This document shows positions 7,126-15,246 of a DNA stretch of 29,837 nucleotides, piece by piece. The notes beneath the pieces are model-generated. The model had not been told where the DNA came from, ran no database searches, and saw only the letters and a list, made by a program, of their open reading frames with translations. Source of the stretch: an uncultured Collinsella sp. (GTDB taxonomy: Bacteria > Actinomycetota > Coriobacteriia > Coriobacteriales > Coriobacteriaceae); contig CABUAT010000026.1 of NCBI GenBank assembly GCA_902489665.1, forward strand, positions 1 to 29,837. Direction: 5' to 3'. The position numbers were made by a program, and so were the translations under genes. Positions within the stretch are counted from its first letter, which is position 1, and every line of letters begins with the position of its first letter.

Positions 7126-7491
7126 TTAGTCCTCGGCGATGCTGTCGAGGATGCTGCGCGTGATGGACACCAGGATGCTGCCCATAAAGGCCGATCCAAA
7201 GCTGGCGATGGAGATGCCGACGCCCAGCAGGTTGACCGACAGGTAACTCGCGAGCTCAAGTATAAAGCTGTTGACGACAAGCTGGAAAATGCCCAGCGTA
7301 ATGATCGTGAGCGGCAGCGAGATGACGGTCAGGAACGGTTTGACGAACGAATCGACAATGTTCAGGAACAGTCCCACAAAGGCAAAGCAGACCCAGGTCT
7401 CGGCAAAGCCGAAGGGTTGGATACCGGGGACGAGGAACGTGGCGATCGCGATGGCGATCGAGGTGAAGAGCCAGTTAAGCATAAAGCGCAT
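7126..7491 (-). CDS. YvlD / phage-holin-4 superfamily membrane protein
   Basis: A 121-residue, very hydrophobic protein with four predicted membrane helices near residues 4-24, 30-50, 54-76 and 84-112. Motifs such as FVGLFLNIVDSFVKPFL (38-54) and LPLTIITLGIFQLVVNSF (59-76) match the PF04020 (YvlD) family of small inner-membrane proteins. In Bacillus, YvlD belongs to a cell-envelope stress operon, but its biochemical role is unknown. Despite the domain name there is no phage context here. AAAGGA lies 8 nt before the ATG on the minus strand. The gene is monocistronic and convergent with rrf2. Confidence 0.85.
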   Translation of the reverse strand: MRFMLNWLFTSIAIAIATFLVPGIQPFGFAETWVCFAFVGLFLNIVDSFVKPFLTVISLPLTIITLGIFQLVVNSFILELASYLSVNLLGVGISIASFGSAFMGSILVSITRSILDSIAED

Positions 7492-7761
7492 GGCGTGAAT
7501 CCTTTCTTGCGCCGGGATTGCTGGCGTCGCGTGAAGCGGCTTACGGCGGCGACCTGGATGGTTGCGCGGGCGCGCCGCGGTGTTTGGGCGCCCATTGTCT
7601 CAAATATTCGTGGAGCTTACGTGCGCATATGGTTTCTAAAAGGCGTTCGTCCTGAAAAACGCGCCGCTGGCAGAGAGTCTTGTCGCTTTAGTTTGGTGGT
7701 GTGCTACACTGCTACGGGCAAAAGCCACAGGCGTTGCCCTATTGCATAGAACGGGTGAACG
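7492..7761. other. Intergenic region between the divergent YvlD-like and YerC-like genes
   Basis: About 270 bp without a gene. It holds the ribosome site of the YvlD-like gene at its left end and, at its right end, the candidate promoter and leader hairpin of the YerC-like gene. The middle (about 7510-7675) shows no structure or gene that I can support. Confidence 0.5.
7702..7739 (+). promoter_or_regulatory. Candidate promoter and 5' leader hairpin of the YerC-like gene
   Basis: Extended -10 TGCTACACT (7702-7710), with TTGTCG 19 nt upstream (7680-7685) as a weak -35. Directly at the predicted transcript start is a hairpin: GGGCAA (7716-7721) with TTGCCC (7734-7739), enclosing GCC-ACA-GGC (7724-7732). 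No U tract follows it. Confidence 0.4.
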
Positions 7762-7812
7762 ATGCCCGATGTCAGTATCAACTTCGATGCCTTTTGGCGG
7801 GTTTGGCGGTGA
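7762..7812 (+). CDS. Candidate 16-codon leader peptide with two tryptophans
   Basis: The frame encodes MPDVSINFDAFWRVWR and ends in TGA 3 nt before the ATG of the TrpR-like gene. A weak ribosome site GGGTGA (7753-7758) precedes it at short spacing. Two of its last five residues are Trp, each followed by a CGG Arg codon within a repeated TTTGGCGG. The downstream gene has only a poor ribosome site of its own (GGCGG), so coupling to this small frame is plausible. It could be a Trp- or Arg-responsive leader, or chance; no homology can be claimed. Confidence 0.4.
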   Translation: MPDVSINFDAFWRVWR

Positions 7813-7815
7813 TCG

Positions 7816-8115
7816 ATGAATATCGAGAACATGTTTGACAAGCCTGATGTCAAGCAGCTGGTCCACGCATTTAGCCTTTTGGACGACGAGAAGGATATCC
7901 AAGCGTTTTTGACCGATATCTGCACGCCGCGCGAGATTTGCGACCTTTCTCAGCGTTTGCAGGTTGCGCGCTATTTGGACGAGGGCGAGCCTTATGTTGA
8001 GGTTCAGGCCCGTACCGGCGCTTCGTCCACCACGGTGAGCCGCGTTTCAAAGGCGCTGAACGGCGAGTACGGTGGCTACCGCAAGATCCTCATTAAGTTG
8101 GAGGATGGCGAGTAG
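7816..8115 (+). CDS. YerC/YecD family TrpR-related DNA-binding protein
   Basis: A 99-residue all-helical protein of the TrpR superfamily, YerC/YecD branch. Helix-turn-helix residues are YVEVQARTGASSTTVSRVSK (60-79), followed by ALNGEYGGYRKIL, which matches the end of the family domain. It probably binds DNA as a dimer. Unlike true TrpR, members of this branch are not established to respond to tryptophan, and no trp operon is nearby. The start at 7816 has only a weak ribosome site and lies 3 nt after the stop of the candidate leader peptide, in the same frame. A terminator follows 26 nt past the stop. Confidence 0.9.
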   Translation: MNIENMFDKPDVKQLVHAFSLLDDEKDIQAFLTDICTPREICDLSQRLQVARYLDEGEPYVEVQARTGASSTTVSRVSKALNGEYGGYRKILIKLEDGE

Positions 8116-8141
8116 GCCAGCGACAACATTGAATTACGAAG

Positions 8142-8167
8142 AACCGTCCCTCCGGGGGCGGTTTTTT
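8142..8167 (+). terminator. Rho-independent terminator of the YerC-like gene
   Basis: AACCGTCCC (8142-8150) pairs with GGGGCGGTT (8155-8163), with one G-U, around a UCCG tetraloop of the UNCG type. TTTT continues to 8167. It abuts the 89-bp palindrome. Confidence 0.88.
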
Positions 8168-8253
8168 GATCCCTTGGGGACGGAGGAAAACGAATCACCG
8201 GGTTAGACTGACCCCCTCTGTGATCCATTTTCCTCCGTCCTCAAGGGATCAAA
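8165..8253. repeat. 89-bp near-perfect intergenic palindrome
   Basis: Arms of 26 bp (8165-8190 with 8228-8253) match except for one G-U. The 37-nt central part contains ATCAC/GTGAT, which can extend the structure. Arm sequence is unrelated to the 63-bp family. It lies between the YerC-like terminator and the addB promoter region. A degenerate relative of one arm (TTGGGGACGG) may be present at 6998-7007. It is probably another dispersed intergenic repeat. Confidence 0.75.
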
Positions 8254-8290
8254 TCTGTTGGCGTGGGGCAAATCTGTCCGCTTGGGCGGG

Positions 8291-8296
8291 TAGGAT
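8291..8296 (+). promoter_or_regulatory. Candidate -10 of the addBA transcript
   Basis: TAGGAT, 39 nt before the addB start, after GCGGG. No recognisable -35. The same GCGGGTAGRAT string occurs before the last gene of the window (29452-29462). Confidence 0.35.
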
Positions 8297-8335
8297 GGAT
8301 GCATTGATTATTGCGAACAGTTTGAGCGGAGGACC

Positions 8336-11300
8336 ATGCCTGTTCGAATCTATACCACCAATGCTGGCACGGATTTGAGCGATGCCGAGGCGGCGCTACT
8401 GGCCGACCTGGTTGCCCGCCACGGGCGCGCTGTTCTGTTGGCGCCAACATTTGCCGAGCTCGACCTGTGCCGCCATGATGCGGCGGAAGCCGGGGTTTCA
8501 CTGGGTGTCGACTACAAGACGCCCACATCGTGGCTCAGCTCGCTGTGGGAGCTTATGGGCGATGGCCGCAGCTTTGTGGACAACCTTCAGCGCCAGATGC
8601 TGTTCTCGGACATGATCGACCGCCGCGACGACGCCGCTCTGCAGCCGCTTTCGCGCAGCCAGGGCACAGTGCGCATGCTCGCGCGCATGGCCCGCGACGT
8701 GTTGCCGGGCGTTGCGGGGACGGGTGCCGAACGATGCCGTGGCGACAACTGCCGGCCTGAGCCAAAAAGCGATGCCGAGGCTCGTGTGTTCGAGCTTTTG
8801 CGCGCCTACGCGGGCGGTTTGGACCGTCGAGATATGGTTGAGCCCTGCGAGGCAGCTGACATTATGGCCGGTGCCCTGGCCGATAGCCTGCCGGCGTGCG
8901 CCCGCGCCGTATGCGTGCGCGGTACCACGTCGTTTACGCACGGTCTACTCGAGCTGCTGTCTGCCGTGGCGAACAATGGGGGAGAGGTCGTCGTGCTGCT
9001 TGCCCGCGAGCAGGCGGCGATGCGCGAGGAGCTTGCCACGGCATTTGATGCCCGCGGTGTGCTGTTTGAGATCGCGCCGCTGGGGGAGGACGCCGTCGCG
9101 TCTGATGTCGCTTGCGGGGCCGCCGCTCAGCCTGCCTTTATTGAGGTCGCCGGCCCCCATGCCCGTGCTCATGTCTATGCGGACGCCATCGATAAGTTGG
9201 TGAAAGCGCACAAGGAGTCCAAGGCCGATAAAGCTACTGCAACGCCCGCCGACCCCGTGCGCGTGCTCGTCGTTTCTGCCCGGGCACCCCAGCTGTTCGG
9301 CGAGCTCGCCGCCCGTTTGGCGGCGCGTCACATTGCGGCCGAGACGACTGAGTTCACGGCGTTTTCCCAGTCCATCGCGGGCAGGCAGTTTACGGCGCTC
9401 GCCAACCTGATCGAGCGTATGAAAGCCGCCGACGAGGGCACCGCTTCCAAGACTGAGTGGTGGCCCGCGCCGGAGCTTACCGACTGGATCTACAGTCCGC
9501 TTTCGGGCGCTGATGCCGTCAATGCCCGTACCTTCGATAAGAATATGCGTCTCTCGCGCAGCAAGACTACCGCGGGCGTCAAGAGCCTGCTGCAGAGCGT
9601 TCAGGGCCAGGTGAGGGGCGCGCGCAAGGCGACGAGCGACGATAACTGGTTTAAGAACGTACCGTGTGTGGTCTCGGACGTGTTCCAGGCGCTGTGGCGT
9701 GACAAGCCCGTGACGGCGCTTAAGGCCATGCTTGCCGTTGCCGAGGCGTTGCCCGATCGCGCTCTAGGCGGCCTTGACGGCCAGGCCCGTCGCCAGGCAG
9801 AGACGGCTTTGCTGCGCCATGCCATCGACATCCTTATGAACGATGCTCGCGCGCTCGACGTGTCGCAGGCCGCGACCGTGCCGGTTCTCGACGGCGTTCG
9901 AACCAAGGTGGACAAGCGCAGTACCGCCTACGATTACGAGACCTATGAGGTCGATCGCACACCACGAGCACAAGTGCGCTTCGCGTCGCTTGCCGATGCG
10001 TCGGTTCTTCGCCCTGGCAGCTACGATGCCGTGCTGTTTGCCGATGTCGACCTGGACAGCTATCCGCTTTCGCACGAAGAGGGCCCGCTTGCCACGTTGA
10101 CAGCCGAGCTGCGCCGCGACGGCGTGTCTTTGGAGCCCGCTGCCCTGCTGCGCGTGCGCTTTGGCCGTGCGATGCAGGCGGCGAGCGGTCCGGTCGCGCT
10201 CGCCCGTGTGACGCACGATCGCCAGGCACGCGAGTGCTACCCGGCAGCCGTATGGACCGAGCTGTGGGCACATGCCGAGGCCGCTGGCGCTGCCAAGCCC
10301 ATGCGCGTGGGCGAGGGCGATATCATCGCCGACTTTGATCCCGCGGCAGGTGAAGGCCTCAAGCGCGAGCGCGTGGCCTGTGAAGCCCCTCAGCATCTGA
10401 GTGCCGAGGCCGTGCCGTATTTGGTCCTGCGCCGTCGCGATGGCGAGGGTGAGGACGCGCCGCTCGTGCCGCGTCTGACGTCCGCCTCGCAGATCGAGGC
10501 CTATTCGACCTGCCCGCTATGCTGGTTCGTCTCGTACCGCGTGAAGCCCCAGTCGATCGACGCGGGCTTTGGCAACATGGAAAAGGGCAACTTTGTCCAC
10601 GACGTGCTGGAGCATCTGCATGCCCGTCTGCCCCAAGAGGGCATGGAGCGCGTGACGCCCGAGAATCTGCCGCGCGCACAGGAGCTGCTGCACGAGGTCT
10701 TTGACGAGACGTTGGCCGAGCACGCCGGCAAGCGCGGCACGGAGGGCCCGCTGGTGCCGCTCTCTGCGGTGGAGGAACGCCAGGTGGCCGAGATCTTGCC
10801 GCAGCTGGAGGGTGTGCTTGCCTACGAGTCCGAGGCACTTGCCCCCTTTGCCCCGCGCTACCTGGAGTTCGCCTTCAACGAGCTCAAGGTCGAGTATGCC
10901 GGTTGGCCGCTTGGCGGGCGCATCGACCGCGTGGACGTGGACGCCGAGAATCGTGCCGTGGTGATCGACTACAAGCATCGCACGGGCGTTGAGGAGTTTA
11001 AGCTCGCCGACCCCACGGTGCGTGACGAGGAGACGGGCGAGGCTCCCATCGACGACCCGCGCTGGCTGCCGCCCCATACCCAAACGCTCATCTACGCGCA
11101 GGCCATGCGTCGGGCACTGGGCTTGGATACCCGTGCAGCGCTCTATTTTTCGACCAAGGGCAGCAAACCGGCGCTGCGAGGCGCCGCGAGTGCCGAGCTG
11201 CTCGAGGAGGAGCGTGGCGACGGCCGCATCCCGGGGCTTAAGAAAGGTTTCCCCGGCGAGGGTGGCAGCATGGACTTCGACGCCCTGCTCGATCGCGTTG

Positions 11301-11434
11301 AGGCCGGCATCGCCGAGCGCCTGCGCGAGCTCGAGGCAGGCAACGTTGCCGCCGTCGACCCAACGTCGGCTCAGGCCGCGCATGCGCGCTGCTCGTATAA
11401 CCACGAAGGAACGTTTGTAAGGAGGGACGTGTAG
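8336..11434 (+). CDS. addB: AddB-like ATP-dependent nuclease subunit (PD-(D/E)XK)
   Basis: A 1032-residue partner of the downstream helicase-nuclease. AddAB complexes resect double-strand breaks for recombination. The C-terminal RecB-type nuclease is clear: CPLCWF at 726-731, GNFVHDVLEHLH, then GGRIDRVD with D864 and VVIDYK with D878 and K880. The N-terminal half shows only general helicase-like character and lacks a Walker A. Canonical AddB has four Fe-S cysteines, one before the nuclease and three at the C-terminus. Here the C-terminus has a single Cys (C1019), so the cluster is probably incomplete or absent. GGAGGA (8328-8333) lies only 2 nt from the ATG, unusually close. The stop is 3 nt before addA, so the two genes form an operon. 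Confidence 0.8.
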   Translation: MPVRIYTTNAGTDLSDAEAALLADLVARHGRAVLLAPTFAELDLCRHDAAEAGVSLGVDYKTPTSWLSSLWELMGDGRSFVDNLQRQMLFSDMIDRRDDAALQPLSRSQGTVRMLARMARDVLPGVAGTGAERCRGDNCRPEPKSDAEARVFELLRAYAGGLDRRDMVEPCEAADIMAGALADSLPACARAVCVRGTTSFTHGLLELLSAVANNGGEVVVLLAREQAAMREELATAFDARGVLFEIAPLGEDAVASDVACGAAAQPAFIEVAGPHARAHVYADAIDKLVKAHKESKADKATATPADPVRVLVVSARAPQLFGELAARLAARHIAAETTEFTAFSQSIAGRQFTALANLIERMKAADEGTASKTEWWPAPELTDWIYSPLSGADAVNARTFDKNMRLSRSKTTAGVKSLLQSVQGQVRGARKATSDDNWFKNVPCVVSDVFQALWRDKPVTALKAMLAVAEALPDRALGGLDGQARRQAETALLRHAIDILMNDARALDVSQAATVPVLDGVRTKVDKRSTAYDYETYEVDRTPRAQVRFASLADASVLRPGSYDAVLFADVDLDSYPLSHEEGPLATLTAELRRDGVSLEPAALLRVRFGRAMQAASGPVALARVTHDRQARECYPAAVWTELWAHAEAAGAAKPMRVGEGDIIADFDPAAGEGLKRERVACEAPQHLSAEAVPYLVLRRRDGEGEDAPLVPRLTSASQIEAYSTCPLCWFVSYRVKPQSIDAGFGNMEKGNFVHDVLEHLHARLPQEGMERVTPENLPRAQELLHEVFDETLAEHAGKRGTEGPLVPLSAVEERQVAEILPQLEGVLAYESEALAPFAPRYLEFAFNELKVEYAGWPLGGRIDRVDVDAENRAVVIDYKHRTGVEEFKLADPTVRDEETGEAPIDDPRWLPPHTQTLIYAQAMRRALGLDTRAALYFSTKGSKPALRGAASAELLEEERGDGRIPGLKKGFPGEGGSMDFDALLDRVEAGIAERLRELEAGNVAAVDPTSAQAAHARCSYNHEGTFVRRDV

Positions 11435-11437
11435 ACC

Positions 11438-14400
11438 ATGGATCTTTCGACTTTGATGCCGCAACAGCTGCAAGTCGTCAAAACGCTCGACCGTCCGCTG
11501 TTTGTCTCGGCGGGCGCCGGTTCGGGCAAGACCTTTACCCTCACGCGTCGCATCGTCTACGCGCTCTCGCCTGAATCCGGTCCGTTCGTTGAACATCTTG
11601 ACCAGGTGCTCGCCATTACCTTTACCAAAGATGCCGCGGCCGAGATCCGTGACCGCGTGCGCCGTGCGCTTATCGACGAGGGCATGGACGAGGAAGCACT
11701 GACCGTCGACGACGCGTGGATCTCGACCATTCACGGCATGTGCTCGCGTATCCTGCGCGCGCATGCGCTGGAGCTGGGCATCGACCCCGAGTTCACGGTG
11801 CTCACCGATACCGACGAGCTTATGGACCAGGCTGTTGAGCATGTGTTGGCCCGCGCGACGGCGCCCGATGCCGCCCCCGAGCTCGCGGCATCGCTCAAGG
11901 CCCTCTATGCCTGGTATCCCATGGCGGGCGAGGGCGGTTCCTTTGGCGCTGGCGCGACCATCAAGGGCCTGGTGCGCGACCTGCTGGAGCTGTCGAGCCA
12001 GTTGCCGGGCGGTATGGACGACGTGTGCGTGGCGCGCGGGCAGGCCGATACCTCGGCACTCGCCGATGCCTATCGCGCGGCGCTGGGCGCAAGCAAGGCC
12101 GCGACCGAGAAGGCGCAGATGGCACTCGACGCCATTGACGCGTTCGAGGCGAGCGGCAAGACCATGGCCGATGCAGCGCGACTCATGATGTCGTGCACCA
12201 TGCCGCGCGCGAGCAAGGCATTCCCTAAGGAGCAGGTCGAGCTGCTCAAGGCCGAGGCCGCCGATGCGTTTATCAATATCGTGCTTGCCTGCGGTGGCCC
12301 GGCGCTCGATGCGCTGGTGGGCCTGGCCCGTTCCGTGGAGGCTGAGTATCGCGCGCTGAAGGCTGCCCAGTCCGCCCTCGATAATAACGACCTGCTGCGT
12401 ATGGCCTACGAGGCCCTGCGCGATTACCCAGCCATCCGTGCTGCGTACGAGGGCCGCTTTAAGATGGTCATGATCGATGAGTTCCAGGATACCGATCAGA
12501 TGCAGGTCGATTTGATTCGCTATCTGACGGGCGCGGGGGAGCGCGCGCTGTGCACCGTGGGCGATGCGCAGCAGTCGATCTACCGCTTCCGTGGCGCCGA
12601 GGTCGAGGTGTTTCGCCGCCAGGAGCGCAAGGTGGGCTCGTCTGCCGCGTCCGAGGCGACTGCCGTGGCCGATGCCCCTGCCGGCGAACTCGTTAAACTC
12701 GTGCGCAACTTCCGCAGCCATGACGAGGTGCTGCGTTACGTGGCACGCGTCTTCGACGGCGATGACGGCGGCCTGATGCAGAGCTTTTTGGATCTTGAGG
12801 CGAGCGACGGCCGCAAGGACACGCTGGTGGCGGACGCCTCGCGCCGCCAGGCCCTCTTTGTTGCCGGCGGCAGTATGCAGGAGCGCACACAGGCCAAGGC
12901 CCGCGCGATCGCCGAGCGCTTCCGCGCGCTTGCCGATGCCGGCCAGCCCCAGGGCGGCATGGTACTGCTGCTGGGCCGCATGACCAACGCCGATGTCTAC
13001 GCCCAGGCCTTCCGCGATCAGGGGCTCGACTGCGTCATCGCAGGCGGCTCGGTCTTTGCCCAGGCAGCCGAGGTGCAGACGGTGCGTGCCCTGGTCTGCG
13101 CGCTCGCCAATCCGGCCGATACGGCGCAGGGCCTTATGCCGCTGCTCGCCTCGCCGATGTTTGCGCTCGGCGCCCAGGAGTTCCTGGCGCTGGCGACCAA
13201 GCTCGATGGCGAGACGGGGGAGACCTCGCGCCGGAATATCGACATGGGCATCATGAGCGATTCCGATGTGCCGGGCTTGCAGGGCTTGCCGCTTGTGACG
13301 CGTGCCCGCGAGGTGCTGCGCTACGCACTGCGTCGCGTGGGGCGTGATTCGTTCGCCGCCATCGCGCGCGACGCGGTCAATGCCTCCGGCTGGTTCGTGC
13401 GCCTGGCGCAGCGCGGCCCCGAGGGCAAGGCCATCGCCGCCAACGTGCTCAAGGCGCTCGACGCCGTGGCCGAGGAGGAGGCCGAGTTCGGCAACTCGCC
13501 GCGTTCCATCGCGCTGGCCTTCGACCGCTTCTTGGCGGGCAAGGAGGCCCCGGGTGCCCTCAACGAGGAGGGCGACGGCGCGGTGCGCATCATGACCGTG
13601 CATGCGTCCAAGGGTCTGGAGTATCCGGTCGTAGCGGTTGCCGAGTGTTTTGGCGTGCGCAAGCCGTCCGGTGCGGCTCAGATGGGGCGTGTCGAGGGCG
13701 GAGCGCAGGTCGTGGCACTGCCAGCTCGTTTTGATGGCGTTAAGCTCGCTGACGGAACCTTTGTGAAGGGCGACGACGTTAAAAAGCAGTTTGAGCATGC
13801 GTTTAAGGGCAAGGGCACGTCGCTGTGGCTGCCGCCGGAGCTCATGGAGGACGTCTGTGCGACGGGTTCTCCCGCCGAGGCATTTGCTCGCCTGCGCAAC
13901 GACGACCTGCAGCTTTCGCTCGAGGAGCGGGCTCGTCTGCTCTATGTCGCCATGACGCGAGCGCGTGAGCTGGTCATTCTGGCGATGGATGCCGGCGTGA
14001 GCCGCGGCAAGGTGACGGCGCCGACCTTTGATGTCGAGACCGATCTGACCTACGATGTGCTGCGCCGTATTTTGCCGACCGATGCTCTGGATATGCCGCA
14101 GCTCGATGCCGACCGCTTGGTGTTCGACAACTCCCAGCTGGGCGACTACGAGCTCATTTCGCTCGCGGGCTTTACCTTTGGCGAGCAGACGTTTGAGGCC
14201 AACGCTTCGCTGGATGCCGAGGGCAGGCTTGTTCGTGGCGATGCCGATACGGATGCTGCCGACGATTTGGCCAGTACAATCGTCCCCGGTCCTGTCGACC
14301 CCAAGCCCGATTCGTTCGAGCTTGTGTATCCCCAGGCAGTGGGCGTGCGCATGGGCATCTGTCCGTATCCGATGCGTGACTCGTATAGCTACTCGTCAAT

Positions 14401-15070
14401 CGCCGCGGCACTCCATGCCGAGACGGAAGACCGTGCCGCCGAGGCTCGTGTTCCCATGGACGAGGCCGGCGATGATGCGGAGTCGGATGGTTCCGAGATG
14501 ACGGACGCAGACGTGGCCGCTGTCGAGCCCGCCGGCAATCCCATGGCGCTGGGCTCGGCCTTCCACGCCGCCTGCCAGTGGCTCATCGAGATGGGTGCCG
14601 ATGCGCTGCCCGCTGAGCGTGCCGACGCCCTGGCTCGCCTGTGGCACCTGACGCCAGAACAGCGCGAGCGCTTCGATGTCGCTCTGGAGCGCTGGCTCAA
14701 GTCGTCGGTTCGTGCCGAGCTGTTCGCGTGGCCGTGCGTTCGCGCCGAGGTGCCGTTCTTCTCGCTGGGCTGCGAGGACGAGGACATCGCCCGCTACGGT
14801 GCATATGCCGAAGGCGCCATCGACGCTTTGGCGACCGACCCGGCCGATCCGTCACGCGCACTGGTCATCGATTACAAGACGGGTGGCACGCCGGATGAGA
14901 CGCCGGACCAGCTGCTCGAGAAGCACGCCCTGCAGGCGCGCGTCTACGCCGACGTGTTGCACAAGGCGGGCTTTGAGACGGTGACGGTCAAGTTCGTTCG
15001 CGTGGAGCAGGCGAATCCAGCCATCTTCGTCGAACCCGCCGAACCTCAAGTAGTCATCTACAATCTCTAG
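11438..15070 (+). CDS. addA: AddA-like UvrD-family helicase-nuclease
   Basis: A 1210-residue superfamily 1A DNA helicase with a C-terminal RecB-like nuclease, the motor of an AddAB-type break-resection complex. Motifs in order: Walker A SAGAGSGKT (24-32), FTKDAAAEIRDRV, STIHGMCSRILR, Walker B IDEFQDTD (D347/E348), GDAQQSIYRFRGAE, VRNFRS, TVHASKGLEYPVV (H722), and LLYVAMTRAREL (motif VI). The nuclease carries GSAFHAACQWL, AEGAID, and VIDYKTGG with D1145 and K1147. AAGGAGGG (11419-11426) precedes the ATG by 11 nt. It is translated just behind addB (3-nt gap). A PcrA/UvrD assignment is excluded by length and the nuclease domain. An AdnAB-type complex is the alternative name in Actinomycetota. 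Confidence 0.92.
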   Translation: MDLSTLMPQQLQVVKTLDRPLFVSAGAGSGKTFTLTRRIVYALSPESGPFVEHLDQVLAITFTKDAAAEIRDRVRRALIDEGMDEEALTVDDAWISTIHGMCSRILRAHALELGIDPEFTVLTDTDELMDQAVEHVLARATAPDAAPELAASLKALYAWYPMAGEGGSFGAGATIKGLVRDLLELSSQLPGGMDDVCVARGQADTSALADAYRAALGASKAATEKAQMALDAIDAFEASGKTMADAARLMMSCTMPRASKAFPKEQVELLKAEAADAFINIVLACGGPALDALVGLARSVEAEYRALKAAQSALDNNDLLRMAYEALRDYPAIRAAYEGRFKMVMIDEFQDTDQMQVDLIRYLTGAGERALCTVGDAQQSIYRFRGAEVEVFRRQERKVGSSAASEATAVADAPAGELVKLVRNFRSHDEVLRYVARVFDGDDGGLMQSFLDLEASDGRKDTLVADASRRQALFVAGGSMQERTQAKARAIAERFRALADAGQPQGGMVLLLGRMTNADVYAQAFRDQGLDCVIAGGSVFAQAAEVQTVRALVCALANPADTAQGLMPLLASPMFALGAQEFLALATKLDGETGETSRRNIDMGIMSDSDVPGLQGLPLVTRAREVLRYALRRVGRDSFAAIARDAVNASGWFVRLAQRGPEGKAIAANVLKALDAVAEEEAEFGNSPRSIALAFDRFLAGKEAPGALNEEGDGAVRIMTVHASKGLEYPVVAVAECFGVRKPSGAAQMGRVEGGAQVVALPARFDGVKLADGTFVKGDDVKKQFEHAFKGKGTSLWLPPELMEDVCATGSPAEAFARLRNDDLQLSLEERARLLYVAMTRARELVILAMDAGVSRGKVTAPTFDVETDLTYDVLRRILPTDALDMPQLDADRLVFDNSQLGDYELISLAGFTFGEQTFEANASLDAEGRLVRGDADTDAADDLASTIVPGPVDPKPDSFELVYPQAVGVRMGICPYPMRDSYSYSSIAAALHAETEDRAAEARVPMDEAGDDAESDGSEMTDADVAAVEPAGNPMALGSAFHAACQWLIEMGADALPAERADALARLWHLTPEQRERFDVALERWLKSSVRAELFAWPCVRAEVPFFSLGCEDEDIARYGAYAEGAIDALATDPADPSRALVIDYKTGGTPDETPDQLLEKHALQARVYADVLHKAGFETVTVKFVRVEQANPAIFVEPAEPQVVIYNL

Positions 15071-15082
15071 CCCTCAGATAAC

Positions 15083-15145
15083 TTGCGGTGGAATACGGGC
15101 TGTTTTGGCCAAAAAAGCCGCCAAACAGTCCGCATTTCACCGCAA
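15083..15145. repeat. 63-bp palindromic repeat element, copy 2
   Basis: Arms of 23 bp (15083-15105 with 15123-15145) pair with 20 Watson-Crick pairs, two G-U and one A-C, around a 17-nt loop. Its reverse complement aligns with copy 1 (4002-4064) through the arm and into the loop, TTGCGGTGAAAT-N2-GGACTGTTTGGCGG-N-TTTT. It is therefore the same element inverted. It lies 12 nt after the addA stop. Confidence 0.85.
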
Positions 15146-15201
15146 CTGCAAGAGGAGCCGTGTTGGTTTGGCTAGGTTCGGGTGCTGTCCGTGCCGTGCG
15201 G

Positions 15202-15207
15202 TAAAAT
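15202..15207 (+). promoter_or_regulatory. Candidate -10 of dnaE
   Basis: TAAAAT after GTGCGG, 39 nt before the dnaE start. No convincing -35. A GTTC-N5-GAAC inverted repeat (15209-15221) lies just downstream; its spacing does not fit a LexA box. Confidence 0.35.
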
Positions 15208-15246
15208 CGTTCAGTCAGAACACGAACCCGCATCGGAGCTCATCAC

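Noticed and set aside
7810..7812. TGA readthrough joining the Trp-rich small frame to the YerC-like protein, which are in the same frame
   Set aside because: The YerC-like protein is already complete at its N-terminus and no selenocysteine-insertion structure is evident after the TGA.
8315..8328. Possible LexA box before addB (CGAACAGTTTGAG)
   Set aside because: Only the left half matches; the right half lacks GTTC.
10517..13798. A 1093-codon open frame on the minus strand
   Set aside because: It runs antisense across both addB and addA, whose protein motifs are unmistakable. Long antisense frames are expected in GC-rich genes, and its composition is His/Gly/Arg-rich without domains.
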